A stretch of 64,000 nt of DNA from Raoultibacter phocaeensis (GTDB lineage: Bacteria > Actinomycetota > Coriobacteriia > Coriobacteriales > Eggerthellaceae). The position numbers were made by a program, and so were the translations under genes. The stretch spans positions 992,001-1,056,000 of the forward strand of contig NZ_CABDUX010000002.1 in NCBI RefSeq assembly GCF_901411515.1, in the 5' to 3' direction. Below are positions 32,159-40,724 of the stretch, piece after piece. Position 1 is the stretch's first letter, and each line of letters begins with the position of its first letter. Under the pieces are notes generated by a model, which ran no database searches, had not been told where the DNA came from, and saw only the letters and a list, made by a program, of their open reading frames with translations.

Positions 32159-34246
32159 TCAGTTTGCGAGAAACGTGCTCGGCTCGTTGCGGTAGAGGAT
32201 CGTGAGCTTGTGCATGGCGCGCGTGATGGCCACGTACAGCAGGCTTCGTTCGTACTCGCTTGCGTACTGATTTCGGTCAGCATCGAGAATGATCACCTCG
32301 TCGAACTCGAGGCCCTTCGACATCTTGATCGAGGCAACCGACACACCGTCTGAAAACGTCGCGCTCTCATCGGATATGAGGCGCGCGCGATGGTCGCGCA
32401 GCAGCAGTTCGTGGTAGACGCGCGCTACCGTATCGGATTTGTGGATGATACCGAGCGTCTTGAAACCGCTCGCTTCGAATGCGGCTATCGCCTCGTCGAG
32501 CTGTGCGAGCACACCTTGCGTATCGCCGCAGCGCACGAAGCCCACAGGACTCCCGTGGCGCTTCAAGGGATCGATATCCAAGGCAGGTTTCACCTTCTGA
32601 GCAAGCTCGTTGATCTCAAGGGTCGAGCGGTAGCTTCGGGTAAGTCGGAACACGTCCGGGTTCCCATAGATCTCGCGCATCGCTTCAAGCGTCATGCCGT
32701 TTGCCGGATCGACCCGTTGGTTGAAATCGCCGAGGATGGTTTTCTCACAGGGGAACAGCCGCGCGATAAGCATATGCTGAACCGGAGTCAGATCCTGCAT
32801 CTCGTCGATGAGCAGGTGCTTGATCTCGGCAAGTTCCTCGAATCCGTCGAATGCCGATTGCAGATAGGCGATCGGACAGGCATCCTCCCATTCGATCGTT
32901 CCTTTCGCCGCCATGACGAAGTGTCGCTTAGCTTGCGCATCCGCCAAGAAAAGGCGGTACAAGCCGAGCGCGTCTTTCGCAGCGAGCATAGTGTTGAGCT
33001 TTTGACGCACCTCGCTTTTCTTGGGAACCGTCACCCTCCTGCCGATGCTCTTCGCGGTAACCTCGACGACAATTTCAGAGGCGAGCAGCTCGATACGCTC
33101 CTTGACGGTGAGTCTGCCGAAGCTCTGGTACCGCTCGGTCAGCCAAGCGCCTTCGAAGGTAACCGAGCCGAAGGAGAGGTCCCTTCCCGTAAGCGCCTTC
33201 GCACGGAATTGCTCTGCGTAAGCCGCGATCGCTTCTGCGAACTCAGGGGTTCCTTTGTACTGGGCCCGCTTTAGCCACGCAGGGTCGGCGTCGTCGACGG
33301 GATAGCGCTGGGCTGCGATGTGGAGTGTGGGTCCGAGAACGGATTGCGCAATGCCGCGCACGTCCATCTCGCGAACCGGCTCCTCGCCGAGTTCGGGCAG
33401 CACATTGGATATGTAGTCGCCGAACACCTTGTTGGGAGACAGAATGGCGATCGAGTTCGAATCGAGCGATCCTTTGCGTCGGTAGAGCAGATACGCGATG
33501 CGGTGGAGTGCGATTGAAGTTTTCCCCGAGCCCGCGACGCCCTGAATGATGAGCGTTCCGCCCGATTCGTCGCGGATGATCCGGTTCTGCTCTTTCTGAA
33601 TCGATGAGATGATCGAGCGCATTTTGCTGTCAGAGGTGCGGCTGAGCTCCCGCTGCATCACCTCATCGCGAATACCCGAATCGTCATCGACCGCGTACAC
33701 AAGCTCGCTGTTCTCCACTTTGATCTGCCGCTTGCCTTCAAGCGTGCCCGTCACATGCCCCGAAGGCGCATCGTATGCGGCCGATCCGATGTCGTAATCG
33801 TAGAAAAGACCCGCAACCGGGCTCCGCCAATCCGATATTTCGATGGCGCCGTTATGGCTGAAGGCGAACGGGCCGATGTAGCTTGCCTTCGCCTCGCTCT
33901 CCCCTTGTGCGCGAAACGCCACCCTGGCGAAGTAAGGGGAATCGTACAGCCGCGTGAGGCGCTCGCGAGAAAGATGCGCGAGCTCGGCATTGCGGTCAAC
34001 CTCTTTGAGAAAGAGTTCGTTTTGGTACATCTCCTGCGGGTCGATCTCTCCCCTGTTCTCGGACATGTAAAACTTGGTAGACCGGTACGCATCGTTGGTC
34101 TGGTCGAACAGACCCGAAGCGTGATCGATGGCCTGGGAGAGCTTTGCAAGCGTTGCTTTGAGATGGCGTCGCTCTTCCTCGAAAGGGTCGTGCATTTCAT
34201 GCTGATCGGGACTCGGATCAGCACCGGACATGGTCATGTCGTTCAT
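32159..34246 (-). CDS. Second HelD-like UvrD/Rep-family ATPase
   Basis: 695 residues with an N-terminal coiled coil (EEERRHLKATLAKLSQAIDH), Walker A GVAGSGKTS, motif II LLIDEMQDLT, TILGDFNQRVDP, and C-terminal SKGLEFDEVIILDAD and RSLLYVAITRAMHK. Clearly HelD family but diverged from the copy at 26058; the two probably differ in partner or drug response. ATG 34246 with GAGGAGC upstream. A 280-base gap without recognisable features precedes it. Confidence 0.85.
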   Translation of the reverse strand: MNDMTMSGADPSPDQHEMHDPFEEERRHLKATLAKLSQAIDHASGLFDQTNDAYRSTKFYMSENRGEIDPQEMYQNELFLKEVDRNAELAHLSRERLTRLYDSPYFARVAFRAQGESEAKASYIGPFAFSHNGAIEISDWRSPVAGLFYDYDIGSAAYDAPSGHVTGTLEGKRQIKVENSELVYAVDDDSGIRDEVMQRELSRTSDSKMRSIISSIQKEQNRIIRDESGGTLIIQGVAGSGKTSIALHRIAYLLYRRKGSLDSNSIAILSPNKVFGDYISNVLPELGEEPVREMDVRGIAQSVLGPTLHIAAQRYPVDDADPAWLKRAQYKGTPEFAEAIAAYAEQFRAKALTGRDLSFGSVTFEGAWLTERYQSFGRLTVKERIELLASEIVVEVTAKSIGRRVTVPKKSEVRQKLNTMLAAKDALGLYRLFLADAQAKRHFVMAAKGTIEWEDACPIAYLQSAFDGFEELAEIKHLLIDEMQDLTPVQHMLIARLFPCEKTILGDFNQRVDPANGMTLEAMREIYGNPDVFRLTRSYRSTLEINELAQKVKPALDIDPLKRHGSPVGFVRCGDTQGVLAQLDEAIAAFEASGFKTLGIIHKSDTVARVYHELLLRDHRARLISDESATFSDGVSVASIKMSKGLEFDEVIILDADRNQYASEYERSLLYVAITRAMHKLTILYRNEPSTFLAN

Positions 34247-34525
34247 GGGTGCTCCTCGGGTCCGCAAAGGGTGTCGGCGGCCGCGTTATTCGCGTCGGGC
34301 GCCGTGCGGGATCGGTTGTTGATGATCGGAACGAACAATCATAGCAGAGCGCGCCGCCGCTCGCAAGGCTACGGGCGGAGAAAGCGGTAGAGACCCCTGC
34401 AACCTGCGAGCACATCGTCGTACGTGGTTCCGAAACGCCCGTGTACCACGGATCGGCTCTATCGCCCATTTCCAGCGCATTCCAGGAGCTTTTCACCTGA
34501 GCGCGGGGATCGCCGCCGAACAGTC

Positions 34526-34978
34526 TCAGCAGGCCTGCTCGGAAGCGAGCGGTTCCATGACCTCGAGATAGCGCTCGTAAAGCTTCGGCGCCACCTTCTT
34601 GATGCTTTTCGGCTTAAACGTTTCCCTTTCGACGACGCAATGGGTGGTGGTCGCGGTGCAACACGGCTTGTCGGTGCCGATAACCTGTCCCTGCTTGTAC
34701 ACGTCGTATGCGTACACGGTCTTGGTCGGACGCGATTCGATAACGCGTGTAACGACAATCGCCGTATCGCCATAGGTGAGCGGCGCCCCGTACGCGAGCT
34801 CGACATTCACCACCGGCGACAGGTAGCCTGCATCCTCGAGCTCCGAATACGGGCAGCCGATGGCTTCGAGGAACTCGGTTCTCGCGTCTTCGAAGTATAG
34901 AAGGTAGTTCGCGTGGTAGACGATTCCCATCATGTCGGTTTCGGCGTATCGTACATGGATTGTCGTAGTCACTCGCAT
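34526..34978 (-). CDS. YbgC/4HBT-family acyl-CoA thioesterase
   Basis: A 150-residue hot-dog thioesterase with the signature RYAETDMMGIVYHANYLLYF, where Asp (ETDMMG) is the catalytic residue. It hydrolyses acyl-CoA or 4-hydroxybenzoyl-CoA type thioesters, and could act on aryl-CoA made by the PaaK enzymes in this window (inference). Divergent from the gene at 35010 with only 31 bases between the starts. Confidence 0.88.
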   Translation of the reverse strand: MRVTTTIHVRYAETDMMGIVYHANYLLYFEDARTEFLEAIGCPYSELEDAGYLSPVVNVELAYGAPLTYGDTAIVVTRVIESRPTKTVYAYDVYKQGQVIGTDKPCCTATTTHCVVERETFKPKSIKKVAPKLYERYLEVMEPLASEQAC

Positions 34979-35009
34979 AGCTTATCTCCCGATCGGATAC
35001 AATAGACGT

Positions 35010-36179
35010 ATGGGTAATATCGTAACGTATTTGCAAGACGAGCAGCGCACGTTCTTTGAATCACCGTTTTGTGCGGTGGATAGCCTCGTGTGCTCGGTCA
35101 TCTGCTATTTCGACTTCGACCACGGCGCCGTTGCCGTGGCACCGAGCGGGCGCGAGACGCTGCTTCACGACATCGTTGCGCTCAGCGATTGGAAGAAGCT
35201 GTGCAGCGGAAGCTGGCTCGAAGATGCGAAAGAGACCGAGGACTTCATGCGTGCCCTCATGGCGAGCAGGCGCTACCGGTCGATGACGGCCGCGTTCTAT
35301 GCGAACGAGTTCTCGAACGTCGTCGAAAAGCAGTTCAGCGCTCTCACGCTGTTCCTCGGGCAAGGCGATGCGTACATCGCGTTCAGGGGTACAGACGGTA
35401 GCTTCGCCGGCTGGAAGGAGGATTTCAACCTGTGCTTCAAGCACGTGATCCCCTCGCAGCGATCGGCAGAGGCCTACCTTTCGGGCGTTGCTTCCGCGAC
35501 CGAGTGCCCGCTTATCGTCGGCGGCCACTCCAAGGGGGGAAACCTCGCAGAATACGCCGCACTCGTCGCGCCTGCCCGAGCATACGAGCGGATCAAAGCC
35601 GTTTACAATCACGACGGTCCCTCGTTTCTCGACGACCCCTCCCCGCGCATCGAAGACGCATCGTTTGCCGCGAAGCTCAATAAAACCGTTCCGGAGTCAT
35701 CGGCATTCGGCATGATCCTCGAACGAAGAACGGGCTACCGCGTCGTGCGCTCGTCGGCGCTCTCCGTATTTCAGCATAACCCTTTCAGCTGGGAAGTCGA
35801 ATGCGGCGACTTCGCATGCCAGGAAGCGCTCAACAAAAGCGCCGTGCTCTTCGATGCGGCGCTCGACGAATGGCTGCGGAGTAAAAACACCGAGGAGCGC
35901 GAGCGCTTCATCGACACGATATACGATCTGTTCGTTTCGACCGATGCGAACAGCTGGGCCGAATTCCAAAGCCAGATTCTCGCCAACACCAAGAAAATCG
36001 TCGGGAAAAGCGGGGAGCTCGATCCCGATACGAGGCGGTTCGTCCTCGCCACCATAGCCTCGCTCGGAGGCATCCTCAAGCGCGAGACGCTCAAAAGATT
36101 CCGCCCCTCGCCGCGAACCTGGCTGCCTTTCCGCAAAGAGCGGTACAATACTTCAGCAGACACCCAAGACCCGAGTTGA
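35010..36179 (+). CDS. DUF2974 lipase-like serine hydrolase
   Basis: 389 residues. The nucleophile elbow is GGHSKGGNLAEYAAL (GxSxG form G-H-S-K-G), typical of the DUF2974/Mbeg1-like group related to lipases. No signal peptide. The ATG lies seven bases after a good -10 (TACAAT, 34998-35003) and has no ribosome binding site, so the mRNA may be leaderless. Family function is unknown, and some members are tied to phospholipid or cell-size control. Confidence 0.8.
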   Translation: MGNIVTYLQDEQRTFFESPFCAVDSLVCSVICYFDFDHGAVAVAPSGRETLLHDIVALSDWKKLCSGSWLEDAKETEDFMRALMASRRYRSMTAAFYANEFSNVVEKQFSALTLFLGQGDAYIAFRGTDGSFAGWKEDFNLCFKHVIPSQRSAEAYLSGVASATECPLIVGGHSKGGNLAEYAALVAPARAYERIKAVYNHDGPSFLDDPSPRIEDASFAAKLNKTVPESSAFGMILERRTGYRVVRSSALSVFQHNPFSWEVECGDFACQEALNKSAVLFDAALDEWLRSKNTEERERFIDTIYDLFVSTDANSWAEFQSQILANTKKIVGKSGELDPDTRRFVLATIASLGGILKRETLKRFRPSPRTWLPFRKERYNTSADTQDPS

Positions 36180-36198
36180 CCACAGCGGAAGAACAAGG

Positions 36199-37164
36199 TT
36201 GGAACAATCAGTGCACACGCCAGGACAAACCGATAGCGCACCCGTATATACCAAGCTCACCCCCACCATGGCCCTACAGCTCGCTGCCCCGCACACTTGG
36301 CCCGCAGCAATTCTTCCGGTGCTGTTCGCTGTGTCGCTTGCTGCCGTTACCGTCGGCAGCCTGTCTGTCACGCTCGCACTTGCGTTGCTCGTCATCTGCG
36401 TGCTCATGCAGGCATCGGTGAACACCTTGAATGATTACTACGACTTCGTCAAAGGCGCCGACAGCATCGAGAACCAACTCGATCCCACCGATGCCGTGCT
36501 CGTATACAACAACGTGAATCCCAAGGCGGCCCTCGCGCTTGCGATCGGGTTCCTCGGCGCGGCGTTTCTGCTCGGCGTGTACGTCATATTCGTCGCAGGA
36601 TGGATCCCGCTCGTCATCGGACTTGTGGGGGCGGGCATCATCGTGTTGTACTCTGCGGGTAAAAGCCCGCTTTCGTACCTGCCCGTCGGCGAGTTCGTAA
36701 GCGGCATCACCATGGGCGGCCTCATCCCGCTTGCCTGCTACCAAGCGCTCACCGGCGAGTTCTCATGGCTTGCGCTGCTGCTTTCGCTTCCGCTTGTCTG
36801 CGGCATCGGACTCATCATGTTCACGAACAATACGTGCGATATCGAAAAAGATAACGAAGCTGATCGCAAGACGCTTTCGGTACTTTTGGGCCGCGAGCGT
36901 GCACGGACGGCGTATCACGCGGTGATCGTCGTATGGGCGGCATCCATTGTCGTGTTCTCGGCGGTCTTCTTCCCTTCGGGGCTCATCGTCATCCCGTTCA
37001 TGCTTGTTGCCCTCTACCCCGCCGCGAGCGCCCTCTGGAAAAACCCCCTCACGCCCGCTACGCGCCTTCAAGCGATGCTGCAATGCCTGAACCTCAACAT
37101 CGCGCTCGGCGCGTTCTACGCCGCAGCTATCCTCATGGGAGGCATGGCGCAGGTGGTCCTGTGA
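36199..37164 (+). CDS. menA: UbiA-family prenyltransferase, probable MenA
   Basis: 321 residues, eight or nine TM helices. The two Asp-rich prenyl-diphosphate sites are NTLNDYYDFVKG and NNTCDIEKDNEADRKTL. The pattern matches 1,4-dihydroxy-2-naphthoate polyprenyltransferase, the membrane step of menaquinone synthesis, which anaerobic Coriobacteriia use for respiration. Starts at TTG 36199 after GGAAG; GTG 36211 or ATG 36268 are alternatives. Close to the preceding gene, possibly co-transcribed. Confidence 0.85.
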   Translation: MEQSVHTPGQTDSAPVYTKLTPTMALQLAAPHTWPAAILPVLFAVSLAAVTVGSLSVTLALALLVICVLMQASVNTLNDYYDFVKGADSIENQLDPTDAVLVYNNVNPKAALALAIGFLGAAFLLGVYVIFVAGWIPLVIGLVGAGIIVLYSAGKSPLSYLPVGEFVSGITMGGLIPLACYQALTGEFSWLALLLSLPLVCGIGLIMFTNNTCDIEKDNEADRKTLSVLLGRERARTAYHAVIVVWAASIVVFSAVFFPSGLIVIPFMLVALYPAASALWKNPLTPATRLQAMLQCLNLNIALGAFYAAAILMGGMAQVVL

Positions 37165-37283
37165 GCAGACCCCGAAGAGTTCCCTGTTCTGCCTTGAGAC
37201 TCGCAGGGGCCTGATATGAGAGTAACTCTACCTCGCTTTTGTTCGACGAACGCGTAAACCCGCTTTTGAGGCCGCTCAACTAG

Positions 37284-37421
37284 GTACTGTACACCCTACA
37301 TCGTTTTGCGACAGAATTATGCGATATGGATGACGTTATATACTATTCATCAGGCATTTTATCTCCGCTATACTTCTGGTATAGAGAATTTTTATCGCAA
37401 ACAACGTAGGGTGTACAGTAC
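37284..37421. mobile_element. Possible MITE with 16-bp perfect terminal inverted repeats
   Basis: GTACTGTACACCCTAC at 37284-37299 is exactly inverted at 37406-37421, and similarity continues inward imperfectly (CGTTTTGCGA versus TTGTTTGCGA), giving terminal repeats of about 30 bp around an AT-rich 138-bp core with no gene. It lies in the gap between menA and gluQ. A clear target duplication is not seen, and no related transposase is in the window. It might alternatively act as a bidirectional RNA hairpin. Confidence 0.5.
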
Positions 37422-37442
37422 ATAAACATTGGGTCAGTCCAT

Positions 37443-38369
37443 TCAGCGCCATTGCACCTGGATGACGCCTGCAAGCGGAGCGAGATCGAACCGCTCCAAA
37501 AGCTCGTCGAGCGCGACAGGCTCGCACGTACCGACGATGCCCGCTAACCCGGCGATGTGGCCGATGAGCGCCTCGGGAGTCTTGAAGCGCGTCCGCAGCG
37601 CTTCCATATCGGCATCGCGGTCGCGTTTTGACAGGCGACGGTCGCGCTCGCCTGTGATGAGGGGAATATGCGCGTAGGCGGGATGCTCGAAACCGAACAG
37701 ATCTTGCAGGTAGAGCTGCTGAGGCGTCGAGCACAAAAGATCGACGCCACGCACGACTGAGTTCACGCCTTCGTCGGCATCGTCGAGCACGACGGCGAGC
37801 TGATAGGCGAACGCTCCGTCAGAGCGCCGAACAAGGAAGTCACCGCACTCCGAAGCAAGGTTTTGGCGATACGGCCCCTGGATCAGATCGGTGAACGCAA
37901 AATCCTCATCGGGCACGACAAGCCGTTCTGCGGGCCTGCGCTTGCGCGCACGCTCGATGCATTCCTCGGCCGTAAGGCGGCTACACGTGCCCGGATAAAC
38001 CGTTTTCTCGCCCCGATGCGGCGCGGAAGCTGCATGAAGGTCGGCGCGCGTGCAGAAGCACGGGTACAGAAGGCCTCGGGCTTCGAGATCATGAAATGCC
38101 GCTTCGTAGGCATCCGTCCGGTCGCTTTGGAAGTACGGACCGCGATCCCAGGTAAGCCCCAGATACTCGAAATCGCGCATGATGGAGTCGATGAACTCCG
38201 GTTTTGACCGCTCGCGATCGAGATCCTCGATGCGCAACACGATCTCGCCGCCCTGCGACTTGGCCACAAGCCATGCCATGAGCGCCGCGAACACGTTTCC
38301 CGCGTGCATGCGCCCGGTCGGACTCGGGGCGAACCGGCCAACCGGGCTCGGCGCTTCGCAAAAACCCAC
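37443..38369 (-). CDS. gluQ: Glutamyl-Q tRNA(Asp) synthetase
   Basis: A 308-residue truncated GluRS-like enzyme. HIGH-type motif is APSPTGRMHAGN, KMSKS-type is RLSKRD, with zinc ligands in CFCTRAD and YPGTC. The anticodon-binding C-terminal domain is missing, which defines GluQ-RS, the enzyme that puts glutamate on queuosine-34 of tRNA(Asp). GTG start after GGGAGG. Directly follows paaK (5-base gap) at the end of the aryl-acid cluster; the functional link is unclear. Confidence 0.88.
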   Translation of the reverse strand: MGFCEAPSPVGRFAPSPTGRMHAGNVFAALMAWLVAKSQGGEIVLRIEDLDRERSKPEFIDSIMRDFEYLGLTWDRGPYFQSDRTDAYEAAFHDLEARGLLYPCFCTRADLHAASAPHRGEKTVYPGTCSRLTAEECIERARKRRPAERLVVPDEDFAFTDLIQGPYRQNLASECGDFLVRRSDGAFAYQLAVVLDDADEGVNSVVRGVDLLCSTPQQLYLQDLFGFEHPAYAHIPLITGERDRRLSKRDRDADMEALRTRFKTPEALIGHIAGLAGIVGTCEPVALDELLERFDLAPLAGVIQVQWR

Positions 38370-38374
38370 CGGGC

Positions 38375-39703
38375 CTACGCCTCCCGCAAGCGCTTGTCTT
38401 CAACGTGTTTGGTCTTGCCGAAGCTGCGCTCGATGCCGCCCGGTTCGACGAGCTTCACAGTGACGCCGACAAGCAGAACGGCTTTAAGCTTATCGGCGAT
38501 GCGCCTCGTGAAGTTGCTCATCTCCTCGAACGAATCGGTGAACGCCGAGGGCTTGAGCTCGACCATGACCGTCATGGAGTCGAGTCCGCCGACGGTTTCG
38601 ACGACGATGCGATAGTGGGTCGTCACACCTTCGATGCCCGCGAGCACGTCTTCCACCTGGCTTGGGAACACGTTCGTTCCGCGAATGATGAGCATGTCGT
38701 CGGAGCGTACGCGCACTTTCTGCATGCGCGCATGGGTACGCCCGCACGCGCATGGCTCGCAGATCACGCGCGTCAGGTCGTGCGTACGGTAGCGCAGCAC
38801 CGGTATCGCCTGCTTGTCGAGCGGCGTGAGCACAAGCTCGCCCTCTTCGCCCTCGGCAACCGGCTCCCCCGTTTCCGGATCGACGACCTCCCAGAGAAAG
38901 TGGTCCTCGGCAATATGCTGCATGTCGCGCGAGGCGAGGCACTCCCCCGATACACCCGGTCCCATGACCTCAGTGAGGCCGTAGTTGTCGGTGCACACGA
39001 TGTGCATGCGCGATTCGATTTCCTGCTTGAGCTTGGGAGGGCACGGCTCGCCGCCGAACAGGCCCACGCGCAGTGTGCTCGCCTCCCAATCGAAGCCGAG
39101 CTTCTCGCCCACCTCGCACATGTGCATGGCGTAGGACGGCGTGGCGATGAGCACCGTGGTGCCGTAATCCTCCATCATGGTAAGATGCCGCTCCGTGTTG
39201 CCCGACCCGGCCGGAATGAGCATGCATCCGAGCTTCTGCAACCCGTAGTGCAGGCCGAAGCCGCCCGTGAACATGCCGTAGCCGAACGCCATTTGGGCGC
39301 GGTCGCCGGGAACGACGCCCGCCATCTGCGCCAAGCGCGCGATGCATTCCGCCCAGACTTCCATGTCGTGGGGATTGTACCCGACGACGATGGGCTTGCC
39401 TGTGGTACCCGAAGACGAATGGAGCTCGATCACCTCATCGAGCGGCACGGCGAAAAGTCCGTAGGGAAACGTTTCGCGCAGCGCCGCCTTGTCGGTGAAG
39501 GGCAGAAGGCGCACGTCTTCGAGCGTCTTGATGTCGCACGGCGCAACGCCGAGCTCATCGAGCTTCTCGCGGTACCACGCGACCCGCTCGTAGGTCCAGG
39601 CTACTTGCGCTTTAAGCTTTTCAAGCTGGATTTCATGGATGCGCTCTCGCGGAGCGGTTTCGATTGCGCGGTTGAAGATGGGCATGTCGGCGAAATTCGT
39701 CAT
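38375..39703 (-). CDS. paaK: Phenylacetate-CoA ligase (first copy)
   Basis: 442 residues of the PaaK adenylate-forming family. The nucleotide loop is SSGTTGKP, with YGLTEVMGPG, YRTHDLTRVI and the C-terminal RGTNVFPSQ. It activates phenylacetate or an analogue (indoleacetate, 4-hydroxyphenylacetate) to its CoA ester. Translationally coupled to the upstream ACT gene (ATGA) and to iorBA before it. Paralogue at 44887. Confidence 0.92.
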   Translation of the reverse strand: MTNFADMPIFNRAIETAPRERIHEIQLEKLKAQVAWTYERVAWYREKLDELGVAPCDIKTLEDVRLLPFTDKAALRETFPYGLFAVPLDEVIELHSSSGTTGKPIVVGYNPHDMEVWAECIARLAQMAGVVPGDRAQMAFGYGMFTGGFGLHYGLQKLGCMLIPAGSGNTERHLTMMEDYGTTVLIATPSYAMHMCEVGEKLGFDWEASTLRVGLFGGEPCPPKLKQEIESRMHIVCTDNYGLTEVMGPGVSGECLASRDMQHIAEDHFLWEVVDPETGEPVAEGEEGELVLTPLDKQAIPVLRYRTHDLTRVICEPCACGRTHARMQKVRVRSDDMLIIRGTNVFPSQVEDVLAGIEGVTTHYRIVVETVGGLDSMTVMVELKPSAFTDSFEEMSNFTRRIADKLKAVLLVGVTVKLVEPGGIERSFGKTKHVEDKRLREA

Positions 39704-40131
39704 GCTCCCACCTCGACGGGCTTTCTGAGATCGTCTTGGCCGATGAGCTCGATCGGCTGGTCGGCGAGCAGACGCTCGGCTGCCGCAATGTCTTTTACAC
39801 TGAGCGCAATATAGGTGGAGATGAGCGAATAGCTGTAGATGACGTTGATACCGCAGTCGGCCATGACGCCGACCAAGCGTGCGAGCTCGCCCGGCTTGTC
39901 GGTGAGCCTTGCCACGAGCACCTCGGTTTTCGCAGCGGCCGCACCCGATGCCTCGAGCGCGGTGATCGCCCGCTCGGGATCATCGACGATGAAGCGGACG
40001 ATCCCGTAGTCGCCGGTATCGGATGCGCTGTAGCCGCGCACGCTGATCGACTCGGCCTCGAACATCTCGAGTACGCGCTTCAGGTGGCCCGGCTGGCTTT
40101 CGAGGAAGATGCTGATCTGCGAGACGCTCAT
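39700..40131 (-). CDS. ACT-domain protein of the iorAB-paaK cluster
   Basis: 143 residues formed by two ACT domains (ISIFLESQPGHLKRVLEMFEAESISVRGYS and VLVARLTDKPGELARLVGVMADCGINVIYSY). ACT domains bind amino acids, so this is a likely sensor that adjusts the neighbouring enzymes to aromatic amino acid supply. ATG 40131 with AAGGAG upstream; overlaps iorB by four bases and paaK by four. Confidence 0.9.
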   Translation of the reverse strand: MSVSQISIFLESQPGHLKRVLEMFEAESISVRGYSASDTGDYGIVRFIVDDPERAITALEASGAAAAKTEVLVARLTDKPGELARLVGVMADCGINVIYSYSLISTYIALSVKDIAAAERLLADQPIELIGQDDLRKPVEVGA

Positions 40132-40724
40132 GCGCGCACTCCTTGAGACTGCATGCCGGCACGAAATGCGGCGATATTGACATCGACGGTACGGGGCGGA
40201 ACGCGCAAGGCGATCTGCTCTTCCCATACGGCAGGATCGAATGCCATACCTGCAGCCAAAGCGCCGAGCAGCACCACGTTGGCGGATTTGGCGCTTCCCG
40301 CTTGGACGGCAAGGCTTCCCGCCTCTATGAGATGCGCCCCTGCCTCAAGCAACCGCTCTCGAGCCCGTTGTGGCATGGAGGCTGAGCCCGTAAGCACGGG
40401 AAGCGGTTTAATCGACTCGTCATTCACAAGCAACAAGCCGCCTTCTTTCAGATACGGAAGATTGCGAAGCGCCTCGGTCGTCTCGAACGCGACGATGCGA
40501 TCGGCGCAGCCGAGATCGGTCACCATGGACGGCACGCTTTCGCCGAACCGCACGATCGTGGTCACCGCACCGCCGCGCTGCGACATGCCGTGCACTTCCG
40601 AAAGCTTTACCGACAAGCCAGCCGCTATGGCCGTCTTCGCGAGCAGATCGGCGGCGAGGATGGTGCCCTGTCCGCCGACGCCGCAGAGAAGCACCGTGGT
40701 GGCATTCGTTTGATTAGCGGACAT
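40128..40724 (-). CDS. iorB: Indolepyruvate:ferredoxin oxidoreductase, beta subunit
   Basis: 198 residues of the POR gamma-type family: CGVGGQGTILAADLLA and EVHGMSQRGGAVTT. Together with IorA it oxidises arylpyruvates to aryl-acetyl-CoA, CO2 and reduced ferredoxin. ATG 40724 with AAGGAGG. Overlaps iorA by 11 bases. Confidence 0.93.
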   Translation of the reverse strand: MSANQTNATTVLLCGVGGQGTILAADLLAKTAIAAGLSVKLSEVHGMSQRGGAVTTIVRFGESVPSMVTDLGCADRIVAFETTEALRNLPYLKEGGLLLVNDESIKPLPVLTGSASMPQRARERLLEAGAHLIEAGSLAVQAGSAKSANVVLLGALAAGMAFDPAVWEEQIALRVPPRTVDVNIAAFRAGMQSQGVRA

